A DNA stretch of 64,000 bases. Source: Amycolatopsis sp. cg9. Lineage in GTDB: Bacteria; Actinomycetota; Actinomycetes; Mycobacteriales; Pseudonocardiaceae. Positions 46,489-54,804 of this stretch are shown in pieces. Position 1 is the first letter of the stretch; every line of letters begins with the position of its first letter. Below the pieces are notes generated by a model. It had not been told where the DNA came from and did not search any database. It worked only from the letters and a program-made list of their open reading frames with translations. Both the position numbers and the translations under genes were made by a program. The DNA lies in assembly GCF_041346945.1 (NCBI RefSeq), contig NZ_CP166850.1, positions 3,162,001 through 3,226,000 of the forward strand. The letters are read 5' to 3'.

Positions 46489-46561
46489 GGCGGTGTAGCT
46501 CAGTTGGCAGAGCAAGCGGCTCATAATCGCTGTGTCGCCGGTTCAAGTCCGGCCACCGCTA
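46489..46561 (+). tRNA. tRNA-Met (CAT), probably elongator
   Basis: The acceptor GGCGGTG pairs with CACCGCT (one G-T wobble at the end), discriminator A. The anticodon loop CTCATAA gives CAT. The first pair is formed, unlike the unpaired end of initiator tRNA. It lies just before rpmG, the usual place for this tRNA in actinobacteria. Confidence 0.9.
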
Positions 46562-46610
46562 CGCGGTAACGACGGGGCTGGCCCCCGGACCTGAGAGAGA
46601 AGGAAACGCT

Positions 46611-46775
46611 GTGGCTGCCACCGACGTGCGACCCAAGATCACGCTGGCGTGCGAAGAGTGCAAGCACCGCAACTACATCACCAAGAAGAACCGGCGCAAC
46701 AACCCGGATCGCCTGGAGATGAAGAAGTTCTGCCCGAACTGCGGTACGCACCGGACGCACAAGGAAACCCGCTGA
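46611..46775 (+). CDS. rpmG: 50S ribosomal protein L33 (zinc-ribbon form)
   Basis: 54 aa from GTG 46611 with AGAAGGA upstream. The sequence is [20 protein letters not shown] onward with [20 protein letters not shown]. Two Cys pairs (CEEC and CPNC) make this the C+ (zinc-binding) version, which low-zinc growth usually replaces with a Cys-less paralogue. Position before hadA-hadB and secE is the same as for mycobacterial rpmG2. A terminator follows at 46801-46832. Confidence 0.95.
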   Translation: MAATDVRPKITLACEECKHRNYITKKNRRNNPDRLEMKKFCPNCGTHRTHKETR

Positions 46776-46800
46776 CGTAGCGCGTTCACACCAGCTTCGA

Positions 46801-46832
46801 AGAGCCGCCCTGGACCACCGGGGCGGCTCTTT
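46801..46832 (+). terminator. Terminator-like stem-loop after rpmG
   Basis: AGAGCCGCCC pairs with GGGCGGCTCT, followed by TT. It lies 22 bp before the hadA-like start, so hadA transcription may rely on read-through or an internal promoter. Confidence 0.7.
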
Positions 46833-46853
46833 GCTGTTGGTAGCCTGGCCGGC

Positions 46854-47303
46854 GTGCCTTTGGACGAGTCGTTCACCGGGCGGGTCTACCCGCCGCAGAC
46901 CAGCTACGAAGTGAGCCGGGAGAAGATCCGGGAGTTCGCCGACGCGATCGGGGACGCGAACCCGCTCTACCGGGATCCCGAAGCCGCGAAAGCCGCCGGC
47001 CACCCGGACGTGATCGCGCCGCCGACGTTCCTCACGATCATCAACCTCGCGTCGATCAACTCGATCGTCACGGACCCCGAGCTCGGCCTCGACTACTCGC
47101 GGATGGTCCACGGCGACCAGCAGTTCACCTACAGCCGCCCGGCCCACGCCGGTGACACGCTGCTGCTGACGACCCACATCGACCGGATCATGGCCAGGGC
47201 CGGCAACGACTTCATCAACCTGCGCGCCGAAATCACCGACGGCGACGGCGCGCACATCGCCACCACGCGCGCTCAGCTCGTGGTGCGGGGGGAGGACGCG
47301 TGA
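46854..47303 (+). CDS. hadA: HadA-like (R)-hydroxyacyl dehydratase subunit (MaoC N-terminal type)
   Basis: 149 aa from GTG 46854. Hot-dog fold with FTGRVYPPQTSYEVSREKIREFADAIGDANPLYRDPEAA and HPDVIAPPTFLTIINL. The catalytic His of hydratase motif 2 is replaced (N-P-L-Y instead of N-x-I-H), as expected for the non-catalytic HadA subunit. In mycobacteria HadA-HadB dehydrates hydroxyacyl-ACP in FAS-II. The gene order rpmG-hadA-hadB is conserved here. It overlaps hadB by 4 bp. Confidence 0.9.
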   Translation: MPLDESFTGRVYPPQTSYEVSREKIREFADAIGDANPLYRDPEAAKAAGHPDVIAPPTFLTIINLASINSIVTDPELGLDYSRMVHGDQQFTYSRPAHAGDTLLLTTHIDRIMARAGNDFINLRAEITDGDGAHIATTRAQLVVRGEDA

Positions 47304-47698
47304 ACACCGGCGACGAACTGCCCGCCCTCGAGGTCCGGATCACCCGCGAACAGCTGGTGCGCTACGCCGGCGCGGCGCTGGACTTCAACCCGATCCACTG
47401 GAACGAGTCCTTCGCCAAGGACGTGGGCCTCCCGGACGTCATCGCGCACGGCATGCTGACGATGGCCGTGGCCGGCCGCGTCGTGACCGACTGGCTCGGC
47501 GACCCGGGCCGCCTGGTCGACTTCAGCGCCCGCTTCACCCGCCCGGTCGTCGTCCCGAACACGCCCGAGGGCGCGCTCGTGGAGATCACCGGCAAGGTCG
47601 GCGAAGTCTCCGGCGACGGCACCGCCCGCATCGACCTCGTGGTGAAGTTCGACGGCAAGACCGTGCTCGGCAAGCCGCAGGCGCTCGTCCGGGCCTAA
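47300..47698 (+). CDS. hadB: HadB-like (R)-hydroxyacyl dehydratase catalytic subunit (MaoC)
   Basis: 132 aa from GTG 47300. The hydratase-2 motif is intact: YAGAALDFNPIHWNESFAK with catalytic Asp and His, then GLPDVIAHGMLTMAVAGRVV. It pairs with the upstream HadA to form an active heterodimer in fatty-acid elongation or a related pathway. No hadC follows; the next gene is convergent and unrelated, sharing 4 bp (CTAA) at the 3' ends. Its role is open in organisms of this group that lack mycolic acids. Confidence 0.9.
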   Translation: MNTGDELPALEVRITREQLVRYAGAALDFNPIHWNESFAKDVGLPDVIAHGMLTMAVAGRVVTDWLGDPGRLVDFSARFTRPVVVPNTPEGALVEITGKVGEVSGDGTARIDLVVKFDGKTVLGKPQALVRA

Positions 47699-48600
47699 GG
47701 CAGCTTCAGGACCGCCAGCACGGCGTCGGCCATGCCCTGCTCACCCCGCGCGTTCGGGTGCAGCGGGGCGGCCGGCGACGCGGGCAGCAGGCCCTCCACC
47801 CACCGCGTGTCGGATGCCGAGCAGACGTCGTGGCCCTTGCCCGGCGTCGCCGTGTCCGCGTAGCCCGCGCGGTGGTTGTCCGCCTGGTCCTCGAGCATCT
47901 TGTTCAGCTTGCCCAGCGCTTCGCGGAAGTACGCGATGTCGCCGCTGCCGAAGGGCAGCACCGGCCAGCAGCCGTCGCCGTCCGGGAGGACCGTCGGGTA
48001 GCCGACGACCACGACCTTCGCCTTCGGGGCCTTCGTGTGGATGCGGTCGAGGATCGCGCCGACCTTCGGGGCGGCCGCGTCGATCCGCTCCGCGAGCTGG
48101 TCGTGGCCGCCCGCGGTCAGCTTGTCCCTGCACGGCGACGCGGTCGAGTGCGCCGTCGCGCAGCCCGCCGCGTACGCGAAGAAGCCGACGTCGTTGCCGC
48201 CGATGCCGATGGTCACCAGCGTGGTGTCCTTGGTGACGGCGTCGAGCTGCGCCGGGTTCGTGCCGTCGTCCGTCTTCTGCGGGGCGGTCAGGTGCGCGGT
48301 CGTCGCGCCGCCGCAGCTGACGTCGGCGAACTGGGCCGGCTTCAGCTTCGCCGAGACCAGGTGCGGGTAGTTGTCGTCCGAGCGCTGGCAGCCCGCCGGG
48401 GTGCCCGCCTGCCGCCCGGTGCGCGGCGAGGACGTGTACGAGTCGCCCAGCGCCACGTAGCGGCCGCTGCCGCCGCCGGTGTCCGCGCCGTCCGGTGGTG
48501 CCGACGACGAGCCGTGCTGCCACTTGTAGTACCCGAAGCCCAGGAGCGCGAGCACGAGTACGACGACGAGACAGCCGCCCCCACCGCTTTTCTTCGCCAC
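47695..48600 (-). CDS. SGNH/GDSL-type hydrolase with N-terminal membrane anchor
   Basis: 301 aa from GTG 48600; the frame stays open upstream only because it is antisense-like. Residues about 8-25 form one hydrophobic anchor (GCLVVVLVLALLGFGYY) followed by a Ser/Gly-rich linker. The SGNH blocks are YVALGDSYTSSP (catalytic Ser), the GG of VSCGGATT, LVTIGIGGNDVGF (Asn) and the Asp-x-x-His-equivalent LHPNARGEQGMA. Six Cys may form disulfides, as in the actinobacterial secreted lipases SCO1725-like. It is an extracellular-facing esterase or lipase; the substrate is unknown. Confidence 0.87.
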   Translation of the reverse strand: MAKKSGGGGCLVVVLVLALLGFGYYKWQHGSSSAPPDGADTGGGSGRYVALGDSYTSSPRTGRQAGTPAGCQRSDDNYPHLVSAKLKPAQFADVSCGGATTAHLTAPQKTDDGTNPAQLDAVTKDTTLVTIGIGGNDVGFFAYAAGCATAHSTASPCRDKLTAGGHDQLAERIDAAAPKVGAILDRIHTKAPKAKVVVVGYPTVLPDGDGCWPVLPFGSGDIAYFREALGKLNKMLEDQADNHRAGYADTATPGKGHDVCSASDTRWVEGLLPASPAAPLHPNARGEQGMADAVLAVLKLP

Positions 48601-48635
48601 TTCTTCGTTTCTACCGAAGGAGCGCGTCCGGCGAG

Positions 48636-49592
48636 CTAGCCAATCCGGGTGATCCGCTGCGCGACGAGGTCGTTCACCAGCCCGGCGCCGGTCTCCGGAT
48701 CGTCCACGCTGACCAGCACGGTCCGGCCGTTCTCGAGCGCCAGCGACAGCCCGGGCCCGCCGCGCACCTTGTACGCCGTCGTGCCGGTCACCGGGTTGAA
48801 GCGCAGGCCGAGGCCGCCGTCGCCGAACGTCGCCAGCTCGCGCGCGGTGGCTTCGCGGATGTCCGCCAGCTCGAGGTGCCGCCAGGGGAAGCCGAGGAGG
48901 CCGAAGCGGATCGTCACGCCCTTGGCGTCCACGGTCGCCTTCAGCCGGTAGGTCAGGACCGCGATCGCGGTGCCGACGAACGCGATCCAGGCGGCCGTCG
49001 GCCACGGGAGCCCGGCCGGCAGGAACGCGATCGCGCCGGGGACGAGCAGCAGCACCCAGAGCATCGCCGGGTTCGCCGCGCGGCCCGACCAGAACGCGCG
49101 CTGCCCGGGCTCGAGCCCGACGCTGGGCCGGTGCGCCGACGTTTCGCGGACCGGCGAGGGCAGGCCACCGACGACCGCCGCCACGGCGCCGAGGGCGGCC
49201 GCGCCCAGCATGAACAGCACGACGACGGCGCCGCCGCGGGCCGCGTGCCAGTCCGGCGCGTCGAGGTTCGAGACGAGCACCGAAAGCAGGACCGCGGCCG
49301 GGAGGGCGGCGAACGCGGCACCGACGCCGACGGTCGGGCGGGGCAGCGGCCGTCCCCGGCGCAGCGCGGTGACCGCCGTCGTCGCGAGGAGGACTACCGC
49401 GACCGCGCCGAGCGCCAGGCACACGGTGACGAACACCCCGAGCGGCGTCGAGCCGTTCGGCGCGCTGGTCCAGTGCGTCGCGAGGGGATCGGGCAGCCGG
49501 CCCGCCCACGCGTCCGCGAAGACGCCCGTCACGGCGAGCGCGGCGCCCGGCAGCACGGCGGTGGCGAGCAGGACCCGGATCAGCTTGGTCAT
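48636..49592 (-). CDS. DUF1648-type membrane protein
   Basis: 318 aa with about seven hydrophobic segments, the N-terminal THW element (PDPLATHWTSAPNGS) typical of DUF1648 proteins, and a C-terminal soluble part (LKATVDAKGVTIRFGLLGFPWRHLELADIREA) resembling a PH-like domain. The start overlaps the GntR stop by 4 bp (ATGA), forming a two-gene unit. Such GntR-DUF1648 pairs are common in Gram-positives; the physiological signal is unknown. Confidence 0.78.
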   Translation of the reverse strand: MTKLIRVLLATAVLPGAALAVTGVFADAWAGRLPDPLATHWTSAPNGSTPLGVFVTVCLALGAVAVVLLATTAVTALRRGRPLPRPTVGVGAAFAALPAAVLLSVLVSNLDAPDWHAARGGAVVVLFMLGAAALGAVAAVVGGLPSPVRETSAHRPSVGLEPGQRAFWSGRAANPAMLWVLLLVPGAIAFLPAGLPWPTAAWIAFVGTAIAVLTYRLKATVDAKGVTIRFGLLGFPWRHLELADIREATARELATFGDGGLGLRFNPVTGTTAYKVRGGPGLSLALENGRTVLVSVDDPETGAGLVNDLVAQRITRIG

Positions 49593-49939
49593 GTGTACTT
49601 CTCCTTCAGCACCCCGGTGAGTTCGTCCAGGCCGACGCCCGCGCGCTTCGCCTCGCGGACCAGTTCCGCGGCCAGCTCGGCGAGCCGGGCCTGGGCCGAA
49701 GCCCCGCCGAGCACGACCGCGCCGCGCCGTCGCCGCAGGTCGATCAGGCCTTCGTCGCGGAGGACCGCGTACGCCCGCAGCACGGTGTGGACGTTGATCT
49801 CGAGCGACGCCGCCAGCTCGCGGGCGGGCGGCAGCTGCTCCCCGGGCGCGGGACTGCCGTCGGCCAGGGAACGGCGGAGCGACGCCGCGACCTGCTCGAA
49901 GAGCGGGACGGTCGAACTCGGATCGATCCGGACGAACAT
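49589..49939 (-). CDS. GntR-family (YtrA-like) transcriptional regulator
   Basis: 116 aa, consisting almost only of the winged-helix DNA-binding domain: FVRIDPSSTVPLFEQVAASLRRSLADG, LPPARELAASLEINVHTVLRAYAVLRDEGLIDLRRRRGAVV. The short C-terminal tail (about 40 aa) is the YtrA type, which lacks a large ligand domain and dimerises by helices. It likely represses its own operon. The palindrome-like sequence GTTCTAACTATAATAGAAC (49941-49959), just before the start and notably AT-rich, is a plausible operator. Confidence 0.88.
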   Translation of the reverse strand: MFVRIDPSSTVPLFEQVAASLRRSLADGSPAPGEQLPPARELAASLEINVHTVLRAYAVLRDEGLIDLRRRRGAVVLGGASAQARLAELAAELVREAKRAGVGLDELTGVLKEKYT

Positions 49940-49940
49940 A

Positions 49941-49959
49941 GTTCTAACTATAATAGAAC
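49941..49959. promoter_or_regulatory. AT-rich inverted repeat at the GntR promoter (likely operator)
   Basis: GTTCTA-ACTATAA-TAGAAC: 6-bp arms around a 7-nt AT-rich centre that also resembles a -10 (TATAAT within). It directly precedes the GntR start (49939), which suggests autoregulation. Confidence 0.7.
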
Positions 49960-50004
49960 TATCGAGCGCCGAGGGAGACTTGCGTCACACTTTCGCGAGG
50001 GCGG

Positions 50005-50943
50005 TCAGCTCGCCTTGGCGATGAGCTCCCCGGCGAGGTCCAGGGCGTGATCGACGTCGTGCGCGACGTAGTGCAGGTCGACGAGCACCTCGGAAATGCC
50101 CAGCTCGCGGGCCACGTCGAGGCAGGGCGGGACGTCACCGGCCGTCTCGACGCCGGTGCCCCGCCGCGGGTTGATCCGCAGCACCCGGCGCAGCGCGTCC
50201 GGGTCGCGCCCGGCCCGTTCGGCGGCTTCGCGGGCGACCGACCACAGGCCGTCGAGGTACTGAGCCGGCATCCACCCCGCCAGCCAGCCGTCCGCGCGGC
50301 GCCCGACCCGGGCCAGCGCCGGCGGGGAGAACCCGCCGAGCAGCACCGGCGGTCGCGGCCGCTGCGCCGGGCGCAGGCCCACTGTCGACGGCGCGATCCG
50401 CCACTGCGGACCCTCGTGCGCCACCGGATCGCCGGTCCACAGCGCCTCCAGCGCGTCCAGGACCGCGTCGAGCCGCTTGCCGCGGCCCTCCCAGGGGACG
50501 CCTGTCGCGAAGTACTCCTCGCGCAGCCAGCCCAGCCCGAAACCGACGTCGAGCCGTCCCGAGCTGGCCAGATCGAGCGAGGTCAGGGCCCTGGCGAGCA
50601 GCACGGGGGAATAGACCGGGCCGGTCAGCGCGCTCATCCCGAGGCGGGCCGTCCGGGTCACGGCGGCCGCGGTGGCCAGCGTCGTGAACGGGTCGGCGAA
50701 GGTCTCGAACTCCTCGGGGTACGGGTGCTCCGGTGTCCCGCCGCCGGGGTACAGGTCCGACGGCTCCCGGGGCGTCAGGATCCGGTCGCCGACCCAGAGC
50801 GAGCCGAAGCCGAGGTCCTCCGCGGCGGTCGCGAAGCGGGCGACGGCGGCGGGGTCGGCGAGGGCGCCGTACTGGGGCAGCGCGAGCCCGAGGCGCGTCC
50901 CGTCCACCGCCATCCGACCGGGGGTGTCCGTCATGGCGGACAT
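50005..50943 (-). CDS. LLM-class flavin/F420-dependent oxidoreductase
   Basis: 312 aa from ATG 50943; ATG 50934 is an alternative. Luciferase-like fold: RLGLALPQYGALADPAAVARFA, DLGFGSLWVGDRIL, SSGRLDVGFGLGWLREEYFATGV and RPPVLLGGFSPPALARVGRRADGWL. The family uses FMN or F420; the substrate is unknown. It is the second LLM enzyme in the window but only distantly similar to that at 31236. It stands alone between the GntR unit and tRNA-Trp. Confidence 0.85.
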   Translation of the reverse strand: MSAMTDTPGRMAVDGTRLGLALPQYGALADPAAVARFATAAEDLGFGSLWVGDRILTPREPSDLYPGGGTPEHPYPEEFETFADPFTTLATAAAVTRTARLGMSALTGPVYSPVLLARALTSLDLASSGRLDVGFGLGWLREEYFATGVPWEGRGKRLDAVLDALEALWTGDPVAHEGPQWRIAPSTVGLRPAQRPRPPVLLGGFSPPALARVGRRADGWLAGWMPAQYLDGLWSVAREAAERAGRDPDALRRVLRINPRRGTGVETAGDVPPCLDVARELGISEVLVDLHYVAHDVDHALDLAGELIAKAS

Positions 50944-51018
50944 CCTGGCATGATCACGTGGTCGGCGGAGAGTTTTCCGCAGGCCGGCCGGGGTTCGGCG
51001 GTCGATCGGGGGGCGCGG

Positions 51019-51049
51019 TTGCGGGCTCTCGCGAGGCTTGCCGTAGACT
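51019..51049 (+). promoter_or_regulatory. Candidate promoter for the trpT-secE-nusG unit
   Basis: TTGCGG (51019-51024) and TAGACT (51044-51049), spaced by 19 nt, about 90 nt before tRNA-Trp. Tentative. Confidence 0.4.
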
Positions 51050-51140
51050 TCGGGACTTGGAACGCACTACGGTCATCCCCGCCTGGATGGTGGGGATGAT
51101 GGAATGCGTCCTCCGGGGCTCCGAGCGATCGGGACTCCAC

Positions 51141-51213
<73 letters not shown>

Positions 51214-51245
51214 CGTAACGGAACTGGTGGAGCGGAGGAGTGGTC

Positions 51246-51680
51246 GTGAGCGACAGCGACGCCAGCGGCGGCGAGCAGGAGCAGGACGGCAACGGGCAGA
51301 AGCCCGAGAGCCAGTCCCGTCCCGTCACAGCCGCTGCCCGGCGTGAGCGCCGTGCGACCGCTCGTCCGGCGGGCAAGTCCGCGGCACGTGCGGACGACAA
51401 GACCCGCCCGGCCGGGAAGTCGGGGGAGAAGACCGCCCCCGACGCCAAGGGCGCGCCGACTCCGAAGCGGGACCAGAAGGCGAAGAAGGCCTCCGTGTTC
51501 GCACGGCTGGTGCGTTTCATCCGCGAGGTGTGGGCGGAGCTGCGCAAGGTCATCTGGCCCAACCGCAAGCAGATGGTCACCTACACCGCGGTCGTGCTGG
51601 TCTTCGTGGTGTTCATGGTGGCACTGGTGAGCGTCTTGGACTTCGCGTTCAAGAAGGGCATCGGCGCGATCTTCGGCTGA
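51246..51680 (+). CDS. secE: Preprotein translocase subunit SecE
   Basis: 144 aa from GTG 51246 (GGAGGAG 5 nt upstream; an earlier in-frame GTG at 51240 overlaps this site). The first about 85 residues are a charged Lys/Ala/Pro-rich extension typical of actinobacteria. The conserved part is [43 protein letters not shown], with an amphipathic helix and a single membrane span. It stabilises SecY in the translocon. It lies 32 bp after tRNA-Trp and before nusG. Confidence 0.94.
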   Translation: MSDSDASGGEQEQDGNGQKPESQSRPVTAAARRERRATARPAGKSAARADDKTRPAGKSGEKTAPDAKGAPTPKRDQKAKKASVFARLVRFIREVWAELRKVIWPNRKQMVTYTAVVLVFVVFMVALVSVLDFAFKKGIGAIFG

Positions 51681-51744
51681 CCCGCCGCCGTGCCGCGCGG
51701 GCCGGCCTGACCGACCCGGCAATGATCAACTGAGAGGACGGAAC

Positions 51745-52554
51745 GTGACCTCCGACAACGGCACATCAGCCGGTCACGACCTGACCGAGCTTTCCGACGA
51801 GCAGGTGCACGCGGCACTCGGTGACGAGGAGTCCGAGCACCTGGAGCCCGTCGAGGTGTCCGACGAGGTCGACGAAGCCGCTTCCGTTGACGAGGGCGAC
51901 GACGCGGCCGAGGCCGCGGAGCCCGAAGCCGACGACGAAGACCCGGTCGCCAAGCTGCGCGCCGAGCTCCTCGCCGCGCCCGGCGAGTGGTACGTCGTGC
52001 ACTCGTACGCCGGTTACGAGAACAAGGTGAAGACCAACCTCGAGACCCGGACGCAGACCCTGGACGTCGAGGACTACATCTTCCAGATCGAGGTCCCGAC
52101 CGAAGAGGTCACCGAGATCAAGAACGGCCAGCGCAAGCAGGTGCAGCGCAAGGTGCTGCCCGGCTACATCCTGGTCCGGATGGACCTGAACGACGCCTCG
52201 TGGAGCGCGGTGCGCAACACGCCGGGTGTCACCGGGTTCGTCGGCGCCACCTCGCGGCCGTCGCCGCTGACCGTGGACGAGGTGCTGAAGTTCCTCGCCC
52301 CGCAGGTCGAGAAGGAAGCCCCGGCCAAGGCCAGCAAGGGCGAGTCCGCCTCGGCCACGCCGCTGGGCGCCCCGGCCGTCGAGGTCGACTTCGAGGTCGG
52401 CGAGTCGGTCACGGTCATGGACGGCCCGTTCGCGACGCTGCCGGCGACGATCTCCGAGGTCAACGTCGACGGGCAGAAGCTGAAGGTCCTGGTGTCGATC
52501 TTCGGCCGGGAGACCCCGGTCGAGCTGTCGTTCACGCAGGTCTCCAAGATCTGA
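51745..52554 (+). CDS. nusG: Transcription termination/antitermination protein NusG
   Basis: 269 aa. An acidic N-terminal extension of about 75 aa precedes the NGN domain ([53 protein letters not shown]). The C-terminal KOW domain has [22 protein letters not shown]. NusG binds RNA polymerase and couples to Rho or ribosomal S10. A GC hairpin lies at the end of the gene (CGGCCGGCC-TTCT-CGGCCG, about 52554-52577), possibly attenuating rplK. Confidence 0.96.
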   Translation: MTSDNGTSAGHDLTELSDEQVHAALGDEESEHLEPVEVSDEVDEAASVDEGDDAAEAAEPEADDEDPVAKLRAELLAAPGEWYVVHSYAGYENKVKTNLETRTQTLDVEDYIFQIEVPTEEVTEIKNGQRKQVQRKVLPGYILVRMDLNDASWSAVRNTPGVTGFVGATSRPSPLTVDEVLKFLAPQVEKEAPAKASKGESASATPLGAPAVEVDFEVGESVTVMDGPFATLPATISEVNVDGQKLKVLVSIFGRETPVELSFTQVSKI

Positions 52555-52629
52555 CGGCCGGCCTTCTCGGCCGCAGTCCCCACGTCCACGGCAGGTACGC
52601 GGGGAACGTAGTACAGGACAGGAAAAGAA

Positions 52630-53067
52630 ATGCCACCCAAGAAGAAGAAGCTTGCGGCGATCATCAAGCTGCAGATCAAGGCGGGTGCGGCCAACCCCGC
52701 GCCGCCGGTCGGCCCGGCGCTGGGTCAGCACGGCGTCAACATCATGGAGTTCTGCAAGGCCTACAACGCCGCGACCGAGTCGCAGCGCGGGGACGTCGTC
52801 CCGGTCGAGATCTCCGTCTACGAAGACCGGTCGTTCGACTTCAAGCTGAAGACGCCGCCGGCCGCCAAGCTGCTGCTGAAGGCCGCGGGCGTGGAGAAGG
52901 GCTCCGGCGAGCCGCACAAGACCAAGGTCGCCAAGGTCACCTGGGACCAGGTCCGCGAGATCGCCAAGACCAAGGAGACCGACCTCAACGCGCACGACAT
53001 CGACCAGGCCGCGAAGATCATCGCCGGCACCGCCCGGTCGATGGGCATCACGGTCGTCGACGCCTGA
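52630..53067 (+). CDS. rplK: 50S ribosomal protein L11
   Basis: 145 aa. The hallmark strings are [36 protein letters not shown] and the C-terminal [31 protein letters not shown]11 binds 23S rRNA in the GTPase-associated centre and is the thiostrepton target and stringent-response sensor. Start at ATG 52630 with AGGAAAAGAA upstream. It is followed by rplA after 78 bp that contain a small AGAGCC/GGCTCT hairpin. Confidence 0.97.
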   Translation: MPPKKKKLAAIIKLQIKAGAANPAPPVGPALGQHGVNIMEFCKAYNAATESQRGDVVPVEISVYEDRSFDFKLKTPPAAKLLLKAAGVEKGSGEPHKTKVAKVTWDQVREIAKTKETDLNAHDIDQAAKIIAGTARSMGITVVDA

Positions 53068-53145
53068 GTTTTTCAGCAGTACGTGGGAGAGCCGAGTGCT
53101 GGCTCTGACACCACACTGATCCGTTTTTGAAGTAAGGACAGAAGC

Positions 53146-53865
53146 ATGACCAAGCACAGCAAGGCTTACCGCCAGGCTGCGGAGCTCATCGACAAGGCGC
53201 GCCTGTACGCGCCGCTCGAGGCCGCGAAGCTGGCGAAGGAGACCTCCAAGACCAAGATGGACGCGACCGTCGAGGTCGCGATGCGTCTCGGTGTGGACCC
53301 CCGCAAGGCCGACCAGATGGTCCGCGGCACCGTGAACCTGCCGCACGGCACCGGTAAGACCGCCCGCGTCATCGTCTTCGCCGTCGGCGACAAGGCCGCC
53401 GAGGCCGAAGCCGCCGGCGCGGACGCGGTCGGCACCGACGAGCTGATCGAGCGCATCCAGGGTGGCTGGCTCGACTTCGACGCCGCGATCGCGACGCCGG
53501 ACCAGATGGCCAAGGTGGGCCGCATCGCCCGCATCCTCGGCCCGCGTGGCCTGATGCCGAACCCGAAGACCGGCACGGTGACCCCCGCGGTCGAGAAGGC
53601 CGTGAAGGACATCAAGGGCGGCAAGATCAACTTCCGCGTCGACAAGCAGGCCAACCTGCACCTGGTGATCGGCAAGGCTTCCTTCGACACGGAGAAGCTG
53701 GTCGAGAACTACGCCGCCGCGCTGGACGAGATCCTCCGCGCCAAGCCGTCCTCGGCGAAGGGCCGCTACCTGAAGAAGGTCACCTTCACCACGACGATGG
53801 GCCCGGGCATCCCGGTCGACCCGCTGCGGACCCGCAACCTCCTCACCGAGGAAGCTGCCATCTGA
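53146..53865 (+). CDS. rplA: 50S ribosomal protein L1
   Basis: 239 aa. Typical L1: [66 protein letters not shown], with [14 protein letters not shown] and [11 protein letters not shown] near the end. L1 forms the L1 stalk and can repress its own mRNA. Its stop codon lies at the base of an unusual 88-bp inverted-repeat segment, then a terminator follows at 53972-54010. Confidence 0.97.
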   Translation: MTKHSKAYRQAAELIDKARLYAPLEAAKLAKETSKTKMDATVEVAMRLGVDPRKADQMVRGTVNLPHGTGKTARVIVFAVGDKAAEAEAAGADAVGTDELIERIQGGWLDFDAAIATPDQMAKVGRIARILGPRGLMPNPKTGTVTPAVEKAVKDIKGGKINFRVDKQANLHLVIGKASFDTEKLVENYAAALDEILRAKPSSAKGRYLKKVTFTTTMGPGIPVDPLRTRNLLTEEAAI

Positions 53866-53954
53866 GAACCTTATTCTGGTCAGGTCGGCGCTGCGGACCG
53901 CAACCAGTTCGCTTCAGGCGAGCTTTGCGCCGGCCGACGGCTGAATAAGGTTCT
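53865..53954. repeat. Inverted-repeat element with 12-bp AT-rich arms abutting the rplA stop
   Basis: AGAACCTTATTC (53865-53876) and its perfect complement GAATAAGGTTCT (53943-53954) bracket 66 bp. The inner flanks GTCGGCG and CGGCCGAC partly extend the pairing. With arms trimmed to GAACCTTATTC, TGA stands on both outer sides like a 3-bp target duplication. It could be a small mobile relic (MITE-like) or a long mRNA stem. Confidence 0.6.
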
Positions 53955-53971
53955 GAGTCGGACATCACCAG

Positions 53972-54010
53972 AAAGGGCGTCCCCGCTTGCTGCGGGGGCG
54001 CCCTTTCTTC
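53972..54010 (+). terminator. Rho-independent terminator after the rplK-rplA unit
   Basis: AAAGGGCGTCCCCGC pairs with GCGGGGGCGCCCTTT (one bulge) around TTGCT, ending TTTCTTC. It lies 8 nt before the hydrolase gene. Confidence 0.85.
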
Positions 54011-54017
54011 GTGTCTG

Positions 54018-54800
54018 ATGGACGCCATGCCGACTTTCGCGTCGTTCGACGGGCTCCGGTTGAACTACACCGTGTGGGAGGGCGACGCCGCCCACCGCCC
54101 GGTGCTGCTCCAGCACGGCTTCGCGGCCGACACGAACGCGAACTGGATCTCCACCGGCGTCGTGGCGGCGTTGCGCTCCGCCGGTTTGACCGTGATTTCC
54201 CTGGACGCGCGCGGCCACGGCCGTTCGGAGAAGCCGCACGACGAGGCCTGCTACACCGATGACTCAATGGCCCGCGACGTCTCGGCCCTGCTGGACGAAC
54301 TGGCCCTCGACGAGGTCGCGATGGTCGGCTACTCGATGGGCGCGATCATCGCCCTGACCGCAACGGCGGCGGACAAGCGCATCCGCTGCCTGGCCACCGG
54401 CGGCGTCGGCTCGGGCATCGTCGACTTCGGCGGCGTCGACCTCCGGGTGGTGAAGCCGGCGGACATCGCTTCGGCCCTGCTGGCGGAGGACCCGTCGACG
54501 GTCCCGCCATCAGGCGTCCCATTCCGGTTGCTGGCCGACGCGACCGGCGGCGACCGGCGTGCGTTGGCCGCGGTGGCGCTGGCGTCGAAGGAAAGCCACC
54601 TGGACCTGTCCTCGATCGGAGTGCCGACGTTGGTGCTGGCGGGCGACCAGGACCAGCTGGCCGCGGAGCCGGAAAGGCTGGCGGCAGCGATCGCGGGGGC
54701 GCGGCTGGTCCGCATCCCGGGCGACCACATGACGGCGGTGATGTCGCCGGCGTTCTCGGAGGCACTGGTGGCGTTCCTGTCGGCACCCCACCCGCGCTGA
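54018..54800 (+). CDS. Alpha/beta-fold hydrolase
   Basis: 260 aa from ATG 54018; ATG 54027 is an alternative. Alpha/beta hydrolase landmarks are the oxyanion/HG region PVLLQHGFAADTNANW, VISLDARGHGRSEKP, the nucleophile elbow GYSMGAIIAL (Ser), then LVLAGDQDQLA (Asp) and RIPGDHMTAV (His). The substrate is unknown. Location between rplA and rplJ parallels lipG-type genes at the same place in mycobacteria. It follows the rplA terminator directly, so its promoter must be very close or the gene depends on read-through. Confidence 0.87.
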   Translation: MDAMPTFASFDGLRLNYTVWEGDAAHRPVLLQHGFAADTNANWISTGVVAALRSAGLTVISLDARGHGRSEKPHDEACYTDDSMARDVSALLDELALDEVAMVGYSMGAIIALTATAADKRIRCLATGGVGSGIVDFGGVDLRVVKPADIASALLAEDPSTVPPSGVPFRLLADATGGDRRALAAVALASKESHLDLSSIGVPTLVLAGDQDQLAAEPERLAAAIAGARLVRIPGDHMTAVMSPAFSEALVAFLSAPHPR

Positions 54801-54804
54801 CGGC

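Noticed and set aside
49941..49959. The AT-rich palindrome as an insertion-sequence end
   Set aside because: No partner repeat or transposase nearby; its position at a GntR start suits an operator better.
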